Positions 54,905 through 62,833 of a DNA stretch of 64,000 bases are shown piece by piece. Position 1 is the stretch's first letter. Each line of letters begins with the position of its first letter. Position numbers and translations under genes: made by a program. This stretch comes from Arthrobacter sp. AFG20 (GTDB lineage: Bacteria; Actinomycetota; Actinomycetes; Actinomycetales; Micrococcaceae): assembly GCF_002892795.1 (NCBI RefSeq), contig NZ_PJMC01000001.1, forward strand, positions 310,001-374,000, read 5' to 3'. Below the pieces are notes generated by a model that saw nothing but the letters and a program-made list of their open reading frames with translations, was not told the DNA's origin and ran no database searches.

Positions 54905-55366
54905 ATGGACCAGCCGCTACCGGGCACAGCGCACGAGGCGCTCGAGATCTTCGTCGGGCGCTGGCTGGGAACCACCGAGTTGGCTGCCTCTCCGTGGGGT
55001 CCTCCACGCACCGCCACCGCGGAGGTGACATTCACCCGCGCCGCCGGAGGGTTCGCCGTCGTCCAGTCCTACCGCCATACCGAAGCCGACGGCACGCACT
55101 TTGAGGGGCACGGGGTCTTCACAGTGGACCCCGACCACGACGAAACGCTCTGGTATTACGTCGACAGCATGGGCCGGCCCCCGTCAGCCCCGGCCCGTGG
55201 CGTCTGGCACGACTCGACCCTCACCGTGGAGCGGCACAGCGACCGCGGCACCGCCCGGCACACCTTCCGGGTGGACCAGGGCATGCTGACCCACACGGCC
55301 GAACTGCGGCTGGGGGAGACCCAGGACTTCCAGCCGTTCATGACCTCGATCTGCCACCGCGCTTAA
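54905..55366 (+). CDS. DUF1579 family protein
   Basis: 153 residues of a lipocalin-like beta barrel: LEIFVGRWLGTTELAASPWGPPRTATAEVTFTRAAGGFAVVQSYRH, the common opening of the DUF1579 family (heme/fatty-acid-binding-like fold). The function is unknown. GGAGG is followed by two consecutive ATGs; the second, 54905, has the better spacing. 30 bases after the M16 peptidase gene, probably same transcript. Confidence 0.8.
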   Translation: MDQPLPGTAHEALEIFVGRWLGTTELAASPWGPPRTATAEVTFTRAAGGFAVVQSYRHTEADGTHFEGHGVFTVDPDHDETLWYYVDSMGRPPSAPARGVWHDSTLTVERHSDRGTARHTFRVDQGMLTHTAELRLGETQDFQPFMTSICHRA

Positions 55367-55382
55367 AGTAAGTACGCGGTCC

Positions 55383-55580
55383 TCAGCCCACCAGTTCGAT
55401 GACCCGTGTCTCCGGGGAGCCGGACAGGGACGGTGCGACGTCGGGGGAGTTCCATACGTTTTCGCGCAGCTTCGCCAGGAACTCCATTCCTGGTGCGTTC
55501 CAGTCCCCGCGCGGTCCGTTTCCGGCGCGGTGAAATGGCGAGGTAGTGCCATGGTAGGGCCCGGCATCCGCCCGTACCAC
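55383..55580 (-). CDS. Short hypothetical reading frame after moaD
   Basis: Up to 65 residues from a GTG at 55580, or 34 from ATG 55487 (preceded by CAGGA). The sequence (GDWNAPGMEFLAKLRENVWNSPDVAPSL) is amphipathic, with low Ala bias, and looks like protein rather than random antisense. No family recognised. It lies nine bases after moaD on the same strand, so it may be a small member of the moaA-moaD transcript or the tail of a decayed gene. Confidence 0.35.
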   Translation of the reverse strand: MVRADAGPYHGTTSPFHRAGNGPRGDWNAPGMEFLAKLRENVWNSPDVAPSLSGSPETRVIELVG

Positions 55581-55589
55581 CCAGTTGGT

Positions 55590-55856
55590 TTAGCCGCCGG
55601 CGAAGGGCGGCAGGACGTCCACGACGTCGCCAGCTGCCAGGACGGTGGCGCGGTCCCGGACGGCGACCTCGTTCAGCAGGAGGCTGCTCCGGGCCAGGAT
55701 CCTTTCCAGCGGCGGTGTCCCGGCCGGAGGCTCCGGACGTTCGACGTCGAGCACGGCGGCCAGCAGGGACTCCACCGTGGATCCGGCGGGAAGCTCGAAG
55801 TGCTCTTCATCCATGCCTGCCGCGGCCCGTGCGGCAGCGAAGTAGCGTACGTTCAA
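55590..55856 (-). CDS. moaD: Molybdopterin synthase sulfur carrier subunit
   Basis: 88-residue ubiquitin-like protein ending in the required Gly-Gly (LPPFAGG), which carries the thiocarboxylate for molybdopterin synthesis with MoaE. It starts at TTG 55856, three bases after the moaA stop, with GGAGG from the moaA end as ribosome site. MoaE is coded 5 kb away in the other arm of the cluster. Confidence 0.9.
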   Translation of the reverse strand: MNVRYFAAARAAAGMDEEHFELPAGSTVESLLAAVLDVERPEPPAGTPPLERILARSSLLLNEVAVRDRATVLAAGDVVDVLPPFAGG

Positions 55857-55859
55857 GGA

Positions 55860-57017
55860 TTAGCCTCCGATGGCACTCATGCTGCGGTCCGGCTGGACGA
55901 AGTCCGGAGCGTCGAGTCCCACGTGGTCCATGCCGTGGGCTTTGGGCTTCAGCCACATGGCATCCTGCCAGCGTTCGGCGAGCTGCTCGTCGCTCGCCCC
56001 TTGCCTCAGCAGGCCGAGCAGGTCGAATTCCTCGCGTGAGAAGAGGCAGCTCATGATCTTGCCTTCGGCGGTGATCCGGGTCCGCCGGCAGTCGGAACAG
56101 AAGGGCTCGGTGACCGAGGCGATGATGCCCACGGTTCCCAGCACCGGGCCGTGTGGATCACCGGAACTGGCAGTCCGGCGTCGTACTTCAAAGCGTTCCG
56201 CGGGCGCGCCGTCCCGGGCGCGCGGATCCGGGCTCAGCACGAACTCCCCGGAGAGAAGTTCGCGGATCTCGGCCGCGGTGATCATGTTCCGGCGGGTCCA
56301 GCCGTGGTCGGCGTCCAGCGGCATCTGCTCAATGAACCGCAGTTCGTAGCCGCGCTCCAGCGCCCAGGCGAGGAGGGATGGCGATTCGGTGTCGTTGATG
56401 CCCCGCATCAGCACGGCGTTGAGCTTCACCGGTCCCAGGCCCGCAGCCCAGGCGGCGTCCACCCCGGCGAGCACCCGGTCCAGGAACGGCCGCCGTGTCA
56501 GTTTGGTGAAGGTTTCCTCGTGCAGGGAGTCAAGGGAGACGTTGATGCGCGTCAGCCCGGCGGCTTTGAGGGCTGTAGCCTTCCGGTCCAGGCCCACGCC
56601 GTTCGTTGTCATGGAAATGGGAAGCTCGGGGTGTGCCTGGCGCAGGGCACCAATGATGTCGACGAGGTCGGCCCGGACCAGAGGCTCGCCGCCGGTCAGC
56701 CGCAGCTCGCGCACGCCAAGCAGGTGCACGCCGATGCCGACGATCCGCACGATTTCCTCGCCGGTCATGACCGCCTGCTTCGAGAGCCACTCCAGCCCCT
56801 CGGCCGGCATGCAGTAGGTACAGCGCAGGTTGCACTTGTCCGTCAGCGAAAGCCGCATATCCGTCGCCCTGCGGCCGTAGCGGTCCGCGAGGCCAGCGGG
56901 AGCGTCAGCCGGGCGGCGTGCGGGGACCCCGGCCGGGCGCGCAGCGGAAAGGGGCTGCGAACCGGAATCGGGTGCGCCTCCTTCGCGGCGCTGCGGTATT
57001 CCTAGCTGAACACTCAT
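55860..57017 (-). CDS. moaA: GTP 3',8-cyclase
   Basis: 385 residues. An N-terminal extension of about 42 residues precedes the radical-SAM motif CNLRCTYC (Cys62, Cys66, Cys69). The second cluster motif is CSDCRRTRITAEGKIMSC near the C-terminus, and the chain ends in Gly-Gly as needed for activity. It turns GTP into cyclic pyranopterin precursor with MoaC. The ATG at 57017 has TAGCCT six bases upstream. Divergent from the molybdopterin oxidoreductase. Confidence 0.95.
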   Translation of the reverse strand: MSVQLGIPQRREGGAPDSGSQPLSAARPAGVPARRPADAPAGLADRYGRRATDMRLSLTDKCNLRCTYCMPAEGLEWLSKQAVMTGEEIVRIVGIGVHLLGVRELRLTGGEPLVRADLVDIIGALRQAHPELPISMTTNGVGLDRKATALKAAGLTRINVSLDSLHEETFTKLTRRPFLDRVLAGVDAAWAAGLGPVKLNAVLMRGINDTESPSLLAWALERGYELRFIEQMPLDADHGWTRRNMITAAEIRELLSGEFVLSPDPRARDGAPAERFEVRRRTASSGDPHGPVLGTVGIIASVTEPFCSDCRRTRITAEGKIMSCLFSREEFDLLGLLRQGASDEQLAERWQDAMWLKPKAHGMDHVGLDAPDFVQPDRSMSAIGG

Positions 57018-57023
57018 GACTTC

Positions 57024-57029
57024 AGGCTA
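57024..57029 (-). promoter_or_regulatory. -10 box, leaderless moaA transcript
   Basis: Minus-strand TAGCCT followed by GAAGTC and the ATG at 57017, without ribosome-binding site. Confidence 0.5.
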
Positions 57030-57146
57030 CGCCACGATGGGGCGCCGATCACACCCGGCCCGTCCCGTGACCGGCGGCTGTGGCTGCGGACCCGGAGACA
57101 GGGCGGCCGCCGGGATGACGGGAGTGCCGGAATGCGCTGGTGAACC

Positions 57147-57152
57147 TATGCT
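57147..57152 (+). promoter_or_regulatory. -10 box, leaderless oxidoreductase transcript
   Basis: TATGCT followed by GGAAGG and the GTG at 57159. The GGAAGG touches the start codon and is too close to work as a ribosome site. Confidence 0.5.
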
Positions 57153-57158
57153 GGAAGG

Positions 57159-58709
57159 GTGAACGGGTCCCATGAGCCAGGCCGGCACCGGCGCCGGTGG
57201 GCGGCGGCCGCAGGCGTGGTGGCAGCCGGCACCGGACTCGTTGCCAGCGAACTCATCGCCGGCTTCGTCAGCCCTTCACTTTCCACGATGACAGCACTGG
57301 GCGGCGCCGTCATCGACGCTGTCCCGCCGGGCGTTAAGGACTGGGCTGTTTCCCTCTTTGGCACAGCAGACAAGCTTGCGCTGCTGGCCGGCATGGCGCT
57401 GGGAATCGCCGCTTTGGCCGCCGCGGCAGGTGTCCTCGAGCTGCGCCGGCGCTTCGCGGGCGCCGCCGTCTTTGCCGTCTTCGGCGTCGTGGGCCTGACG
57501 GCAGTCCTGACCCGCGCCCAGGTGACCGCCGCCGCCGTCGTTCTTCCGCTCCTTGCGGCCGGGATTGGGATCGCGGTGCTGCTGAAGCTGGTCAGGCGCC
57601 TGGCACCTGCAGACGTTGGCGGGGATGCCGGCCCGGGGCCGGCCCGTCGGGGCTTCTTCCAGCTGCTGGGAGGCACCGCCGCCGGCGTCCTGGTCGGCGG
57701 CGCCGTCGTCACCGTCTGGCGGGGCGGGGCCGCAGGCGTCAACGAGGTCCGCCGGACCCTGCGGCTGCCCGTGCCGCGGTCTGCGGCGCCGCCGATTCCG
57801 GCAGGCGCTGACATCCGACTGGCCGGGGTGGGGCCGCTGGTCACACCCAACCCTGACTTTTACCGGATTGACACCGCGCTCTCCGTCCCCGTGCTTGATT
57901 CCCGCGAGTGGAGGCTCAAGGTTACCGGGCTGGTGGAACGGGAGGTTGAGCTAACCTTCGAGGACCTGCTGGCGAAACCCCTGATCGAGCGGCACGTTAC
58001 CATCGCCTGCGTGTCCAACGAGGTGGGCGGCGACCTGATCGGCAACGCCCGGTGGCTGGGCTGGCCGGTGCGGGAGCTGCTGGCGATGGCCGGCCCCAAG
58101 CCGGACGCGGACATGGTCCTGTCCCGAAGCTCCGACGGCTTTACGGCCAGCACTCCGCTGGAGGTGCTCACAGACAACCGTGATGCGCTGCTGGCCGTGG
58201 GCATGAACGGCGAACCGCTCCCGCTTGAACACGGCTTTCCCGTACGGATGATCGTCCCCGGGCTGTACGGATACGTGTCCGCGACCAAGTGGCTCACCGA
58301 ACTGAAGGTCACCAAGTTTGCCGACGACGTGGCCTACTGGACGCCGCGCGGCTGGTCCGAGCGCGGCCCCATCAAGATCTCATCCCGGGTCGACGTGCCC
58401 CGGAACGGCGCCTCGGTACCGGCCGGGGCCGTGGTGTTTGGCGGTGTGGCCTGGGCGCAGCACACAGGGATCGGCAAGGTTGAGCTGCGCGTGGACGGGG
58501 GCAGCTGGCAGCCGGCCCGGCTCGCTCCGGGCATCTCGGTGGACACGTGGTACCAGTGGCAGCTCGGCTTGGACCTTCAGCCCGGGCAGCACGAGGTTCA
58601 GGTCCGGGCCACGGACCTGAAGGGCACGGAACAGGCTGAGGAACACCGTTCGGTGGCACCCGACGGCGCCACGGGCTTCCACACGATTAGAGTGGACGTG
58701 AAAACGTAG
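57159..58709 (+). CDS. Membrane-anchored molybdopterin-dependent oxidoreductase (sulfite oxidase fold)
   Basis: 516 residues: about four N-terminal membrane segments (10-150), a twin-Arg-like spot (RRGFFQLLGG) near 163, then the sulfite-oxidase domain with the molybdenum-binding Cys in HVTIACVSNEVGGDLIGNARWLGWPVRELL and FPVRMIVPGLYGYVSATKWL, and a C-terminal dimerisation domain (GVAWAQHTGIGKVELRVDGGSWQPA). YedY/MsrP-like enzymes reduce oxidised methionine; sulfite oxidases oxidise sulfite; the physiological substrate here is unknown. It is the likely user of the surrounding cofactor genes. Confidence 0.9.
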   Translation: MNGSHEPGRHRRRWAAAAGVVAAGTGLVASELIAGFVSPSLSTMTALGGAVIDAVPPGVKDWAVSLFGTADKLALLAGMALGIAALAAAAGVLELRRRFAGAAVFAVFGVVGLTAVLTRAQVTAAAVVLPLLAAGIGIAVLLKLVRRLAPADVGGDAGPGPARRGFFQLLGGTAAGVLVGGAVVTVWRGGAAGVNEVRRTLRLPVPRSAAPPIPAGADIRLAGVGPLVTPNPDFYRIDTALSVPVLDSREWRLKVTGLVEREVELTFEDLLAKPLIERHVTIACVSNEVGGDLIGNARWLGWPVRELLAMAGPKPDADMVLSRSSDGFTASTPLEVLTDNRDALLAVGMNGEPLPLEHGFPVRMIVPGLYGYVSATKWLTELKVTKFADDVAYWTPRGWSERGPIKISSRVDVPRNGASVPAGAVVFGGVAWAQHTGIGKVELRVDGGSWQPARLAPGISVDTWYQWQLGLDLQPGQHEVQVRATDLKGTEQAEEHRSVAPDGATGFHTIRVDVKT

Positions 58710-58727
58710 CCCACCAAAGGCCGGACC

Positions 58728-59960
58728 ATGCACAGCAGCCACCACGATCACGGTACCCACAGGAGCGTCGCGGATCACCGGCTGGCGGTCAGGGAGCTCC
58801 TTGAACCGCTACTGTCCGCGGAGCGGACCGAAAGGCTTCCGCTGGTCCGGGCCCTGGGCCGTGGGCTCGCCGAGGACATCACCGCGCCGCTGAGCCTGCC
58901 CCCGTTTCCGAACTCCCAGATGGACGGCTTTGCCATCCGTTCCACGGACGTGCCCGACGGCGGCGCGGACCTGCGCGTCGCGGCACCGGTTCCGGCGGGC
59001 GCACATCCCGCGCCCCTGCAGCCGGGCACCGCTGCCCCGATCATGACCGGCGCCATGGTGCCCGCCGGGGCAGACGCCGTCGTACCCATTGAACGGGCCG
59101 TCCCCTCCATCTTTCCGGCAGCGGGCGATGAGGCGGAGGTGAGACTGCCCGCTACGGCTTCCGGGACGTTCATCCGGACCGCCGGAAGCGACATCGAGGC
59201 CGGCAAGGAGGCGCTGGCCGCCGGAACCTGCCTCGGCCCCGCGCAGCTGGGCCTGCTCGCGGCGCTGGGGTTGCCGGAGGTCCTGGTCAATAGGCAGCTG
59301 TCCGTCCTGCTGGTCACCACCGGCGATGAAGTGGTGGAACCCGGGGAACCGCTGGGCGACGGCAAAATTTACGACGCCAACGGCACCCTCCTCGAGTCTG
59401 CGCTGCGGCAGGCGGGACTTGCCGTGACCCGGGCGGGCAATTCCGCCGACAGCCCGGAAGGCCTGCGGACGCTGCTGCGCATCCACACGTCCGCGGTGGA
59501 CCTGATTGTCACCACCGGGGGAGTCAGCAAGGGGGCGTACGAGGTGGTGCGGCAGGCCATGGACGGCCAGGACGTCGCGTTCCAGCACGTCGCTATGCAG
59601 CCCGGCGGCCCCCAAGGATTGGGAACGTTCGACGGCGTCCCCCTCCTTGCGTTTCCGGGGAACCCCGTCAGCTGCCTCGTCTCCTTTGAGATGTTTCTCC
59701 GTCCGGTGCTGGGCGAACTGTTTGGCGCGCCCGCGCCCAGGCCAGCGGTCCGGGCGCGGCTGGCTCAGCCGCTGTCTTCCCCGGTCGGCAAGCACCAGGT
59801 CCGGCGCGGGTCCCTGCAGGGTGACGGCACAGTCCGGCTGCAGGGCGGCGAAAGCTCCCATTTGGTGCAGGCGCTGGCCCACTCCAACGCCTTGGTCCAC
59901 GTACCCGTGGGCACCGCCGCTCTCGACGAGGGCGCCGAGGTGGAAGTATGGATGCTGTGA
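58728..59960 (+). CDS. moeA: Molybdopterin molybdenumtransferase
   Basis: 410 residues: [64 protein letters not shown] and [13 protein letters not shown] are MoeA signatures; it inserts molybdate into adenylated molybdopterin. Starts 18 bases after the oxidoreductase gene with AAAGG upstream. Overlaps moaC by 13 bases. Confidence 0.93.
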   Translation: MHSSHHDHGTHRSVADHRLAVRELLEPLLSAERTERLPLVRALGRGLAEDITAPLSLPPFPNSQMDGFAIRSTDVPDGGADLRVAAPVPAGAHPAPLQPGTAAPIMTGAMVPAGADAVVPIERAVPSIFPAAGDEAEVRLPATASGTFIRTAGSDIEAGKEALAAGTCLGPAQLGLLAALGLPEVLVNRQLSVLLVTTGDEVVEPGEPLGDGKIYDANGTLLESALRQAGLAVTRAGNSADSPEGLRTLLRIHTSAVDLIVTTGGVSKGAYEVVRQAMDGQDVAFQHVAMQPGGPQGLGTFDGVPLLAFPGNPVSCLVSFEMFLRPVLGELFGAPAPRPAVRARLAQPLSSPVGKHQVRRGSLQGDGTVRLQGGESSHLVQALAHSNALVHVPVGTAALDEGAEVEVWML

Positions 59961-60442
59961 CTGCAGAAAATGACCACGGCGCCCTGACCCACCTGCGCCG
60001 TGACGGCACGGCCCAGATGGTGGACGTCTCAGGAAAACCGGAAACCACGCGCGAGGCCACGGCCACGGCCACGGTCCGCAGCACCGCCGAGGTCCTGGCT
60101 TTGCTGGGCACCGGCGGCCTGCCCAAAGGCGATGCGCTGGCGGTGGCCAGGGTTGCCGGGATCATGGCGGCCAAGAAAACGCCTGAGCTGATCCCGCTGT
60201 GCCACCCGCTCCCGATTTCAAAGGTGACCGTCGACTTCGAACTCGGACCCGAGAGCGTCGACATCCTGGCCACCGTCAAGACCCGGGGCGTGACCGGCGT
60301 CGAAATGGAGGCCCTGACTGCCGCCTCCGTGGCGGCGCTGAGCGTCTACGACATGATCAAGGCCGTGGACAAACACGCCGTCCTCACGGACATCAAGGTG
60401 TTGGCCAAGAGCGGCGGCAAGAGCGGGGACTGGGCCCTGTGA
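59948..60442 (+). CDS. moaC: Cyclic pyranopterin monophosphate synthase
   Basis: 164 residues. [62 protein letters not shown] and [33 protein letters not shown] match MoaC; it completes the first step with MoaA. The start at 59948 lies within the end of moeA; GTG 59957 is a possible alternative. Its stop overlaps the next gene in GTGA. Confidence 0.94.
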   Translation: MDAVTAENDHGALTHLRRDGTAQMVDVSGKPETTREATATATVRSTAEVLALLGTGGLPKGDALAVARVAGIMAAKKTPELIPLCHPLPISKVTVDFELGPESVDILATVKTRGVTGVEMEALTAASVAALSVYDMIKAVDKHAVLTDIKVLAKSGGKSGDWAL

Positions 60443-60966
60443 GCAACCAGCCTTCGAAAACCGCGGCACCGCACGTCCACGGCGAGGTGCAGGGCCGGAA
60501 AGCCGGCGTCGTCATTGCCTCGACACGGGCTGCCTCCGGCGCCTACCAGGACGAGACCGGGCCCGTCATCACCGACTGGCTCACCGAACACGGTTTCGTG
60601 CCGTTTCCGGTCATGGTGGTGCCCGACGGTGAACCGGTGGGCGCGGCGATCCGCGCGCTCCTGACCCAGGAACCCGCGGTCGTCATCACCAGCGGCGGCA
60701 CCGGCCTGAGCCCGGACGACCGCACGCCGGAAATGACGCTGCCGCTGCTGGATCGCGAAATCCCCGGCATCATGGAGGGCATCCGCCAGGCTGGAACGGC
60801 GAAGACGCCGCATGCCATGCTGAGCCGGGGACATGCCGGTTCGGCCGGCCGGACTTTCATCATCAACCTGCCCGGATCACCCAAGGGGGTCATGGACGGT
60901 CTTTCCGTCCTGGACCCGGTGATCGGGCACCTGTGCGACCAGTTGGAGGGCGGACATGGCCACTGA
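60439..60966 (+). CDS. mog: Molybdopterin adenylyltransferase (MogA/MoaB type)
   Basis: 175 residues with the MoCF-binding fold: [68 protein letters not shown] and [32 protein letters not shown]. It adenylates molybdopterin before MoeA acts. GTG 60439 overlaps the moaC stop by four bases. It overlaps moaE by 11 bases. Confidence 0.92.
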   Translation: MSNQPSKTAAPHVHGEVQGRKAGVVIASTRAASGAYQDETGPVITDWLTEHGFVPFPVMVVPDGEPVGAAIRALLTQEPAVVITSGGTGLSPDDRTPEMTLPLLDREIPGIMEGIRQAGTAKTPHAMLSRGHAGSAGRTFIINLPGSPKGVMDGLSVLDPVIGHLCDQLEGGHGH

Positions 60967-61456
60967 GGCTTCGTTCGAAGTAGTAACCGCGGTGCTCAGC
61001 GCCGAACCCATCTCCGTGGACCAGGCCATCGCCGCCGTGGAGTCGGAGACCGCCGGAGCTGTGGTCAGCTTCAGCGGCGTGGTCCGGAACCACGACGGCG
61101 GGAAGCCGGTTGACCGGCTCAGCTACAGCGCCCATCCCACGGCCCGGAAGGTGCTGGACGACGTTGTGGCGCAGCTGGCGGCCGAACAGGCCGCACCGGC
61201 TGGCGCGGACGGTGCTGGCCAGGACAGCGCCGGTGGCGCCGGCACGGCTCCGCCGGTCCGGATCTGGGTCGCGCACCGGGTGGGTCCGCTGGAAATTGGC
61301 GACCCTGCCCTCGTCTGCGCCGTAGCGGCCGCCCACCGCGGGCAGGCCTTCGCCGTGTGCTCGGAACTGGTGGACCGGGTCAAGGCGCAGGTGCCGATCT
61401 GGAAGGAACAGTTCTTCAGCGACGGCACCGTCGAATGGGTCGGGGCAGGGGAGTAG
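60956..61456 (+). CDS. moaE: Molybdopterin synthase catalytic subunit
   Basis: 166 residues: GAVVSFSGVVRNHDGGKPVDRLSYSAHPTARKVLDDVV, IWVAHRVGPLEIGDPALVCAVAAAHRGQAF and the catalytic Lys region DRVKAQVPIWKEQFFSDGTVEWV. A Gly/Ala-rich insertion (APAGADGAGQDSAGGAGTAP, about residues 79-98) separates the first helix from the next strand; most MoaE proteins lack it. Works with MoaD. Last gene of the right arm of the cluster. Confidence 0.92.
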   Translation: MATEASFEVVTAVLSAEPISVDQAIAAVESETAGAVVSFSGVVRNHDGGKPVDRLSYSAHPTARKVLDDVVAQLAAEQAAPAGADGAGQDSAGGAGTAPPVRIWVAHRVGPLEIGDPALVCAVAAAHRGQAFAVCSELVDRVKAQVPIWKEQFFSDGTVEWVGAGE

Positions 61457-61538
61457 GGCCGGCAGCGTCCGGGGAACACGCCGTCCCCGCGTGAGGTAAC
61501 GCATGCGCTCCGGTTCCGTCCGCCGGTCGCCCGAACGG

Positions 61539-61544
61539 TAGTGT
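61539..61544 (+). promoter_or_regulatory. -10 box, leaderless dapB transcript
   Basis: TAGTGT followed by TGAATCC and the ATG at 61552, without ribosome-binding site. Confidence 0.5.
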
Positions 61545-61551
61545 TGAATCC

Positions 61552-62310
61552 ATGACCCAACAACTTCCTGTCGCCGTTCTGGGCGCAAACGGGCGCATGG
61601 GCGCCGAGGCCGTGAAGGCTGTGGAGGCCGCTCCGGACATGGTGCTCGTCGCCGCGCTGGGACGCGGTGACTCCCTCGATTCCCTGCTCGACGCCGGTGC
61701 CCGGTACGTCGTGGACCTCACCGTTCCGGAAAGCACCGAGGAGAACGTCCGCTTCGCCGTCGAAAACGGCATGCACGCCGTGGTGGGCACCACGGGCTGG
61801 GACCTGGGCAGGCTGGAGTCGCTGGAGACCCTGCTTGCAGGCCACCCGGAAGTCGGGGTGCTCATTGCACCCAACTTCGCCCTCGGCTCCGTGCTCACGT
61901 CGGCGTTTGCCGCCAAGGCGTCCAGGTACTTCGAATCCGTGGAAATCATCGAACTCCACCACCCGGACAAGGTGGACGCGCCCTCGGGTACCGCGGTGCG
62001 CACCGCCCAGCTGGTAGCAGCGGAACGCGAGGCGGCCGGCGTCGGCCCCAGCCCGGACGCAACCACAACTGAACTTGCCGGAGCCCGCGGCTGCGAGGTG
62101 GACGGCGTGCGCGTGCACAGCGTCCGGCTCCGGGGGCTCGTGGCCCACCAGGAGGTCCTCCTCGGCGGGCCGGGGGAGCAGCTGACGCTCCGTCATGATT
62201 CCTTCGACCGAGCCTCGTTCATGCCCGGTGTCCTGCTCGGTGTCCGCAACGTTGCCGCCCACCCGGGACTGACCGTCGGCCTGGACGGCTACCTGGATCT
62301 GGGGCTGTAA
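61552..62310 (+). CDS. dapB: 4-hydroxy-tetrahydrodipicolinate reductase
   Basis: 252 residues. The nucleotide-binding GANGRMGAEAVKAV and the substrate motif EIIELHHPDKVDAPSGTA identify DapB, the second dedicated enzyme of lysine/diaminopimelate synthesis. Length normal for Actinobacteria. Own leaderless-type promoter. A small membrane protein gene follows after four bases. Confidence 0.95.
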   Translation: MTQQLPVAVLGANGRMGAEAVKAVEAAPDMVLVAALGRGDSLDSLLDAGARYVVDLTVPESTEENVRFAVENGMHAVVGTTGWDLGRLESLETLLAGHPEVGVLIAPNFALGSVLTSAFAAKASRYFESVEIIELHHPDKVDAPSGTAVRTAQLVAAEREAAGVGPSPDATTTELAGARGCEVDGVRVHSVRLRGLVAHQEVLLGGPGEQLTLRHDSFDRASFMPGVLLGVRNVAAHPGLTVGLDGYLDLGL

Positions 62311-62314
62311 CGCA

Positions 62315-62803
62315 GTGAAACCGTTTCTTGGCTGGCTGAAGACCAACCGCACCAAGATCTGGGTGGGCGCGGTGACGCTCCTGCTGGTCTTCTACCTGGT
62401 GGTGTCACTCCAGCGCTCGGTCCTGCTGCTGACCGATCCCGAGCCCGTGGCCAAGGCCATCGGCGCGGCGTACCTCGTGCTGCCGGTGATCGGTGCCTGG
62501 GCACTGATCCGGGAACTCCTCTTCGGCGCCCGGACGGAACAGATGGCACGGGTGCTTGAGGCCGAAGGCGGCCTCCCGGAGGACAACCTGCCCCGCACGC
62601 CGGCCGGGCGGATTATCCGGGCTGCGGCGGACCAGGAGTTCGAGAAATACCGCGCGGAAACCGAAGCGGCCCCCGACGACTGGCGTTCCTGGTTCAGGCT
62701 CAGCTGCGCCTATGACGCGTCGGGTGACCGGAAGCGGGCACGGTCTTCCATGCGGGACGCCGTGCGGCTGTTCCGCGCCTCCGGCGACGCTGTGGCGCGC
62801 TAG
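62315..62803 (+). CDS. Membrane protein with tetratricopeptide-like tail, downstream of dapB
   Basis: 162 residues: two membrane segments (about 13-35 and 49-68), then a charged cytoplasmic part with TPAGRIIRAAADQEFEKYRAETEAAPDDWRSWFRLSCAYDASGDRKRARSSMRDAVRLF, which resembles one and a half TPR units. Found next to dapB in related organisms; function unknown. GTG 62315 starts four bases after the dapB stop, so it is probably co-transcribed. Confidence 0.8.
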   Translation: MKPFLGWLKTNRTKIWVGAVTLLLVFYLVVSLQRSVLLLTDPEPVAKAIGAAYLVLPVIGAWALIRELLFGARTEQMARVLEAEGGLPEDNLPRTPAGRIIRAAADQEFEKYRAETEAAPDDWRSWFRLSCAYDASGDRKRARSSMRDAVRLFRASGDAVAR

Positions 62804-62833
62804 CCGGGCACCAGGCCCAACCAGACAGCAGGT

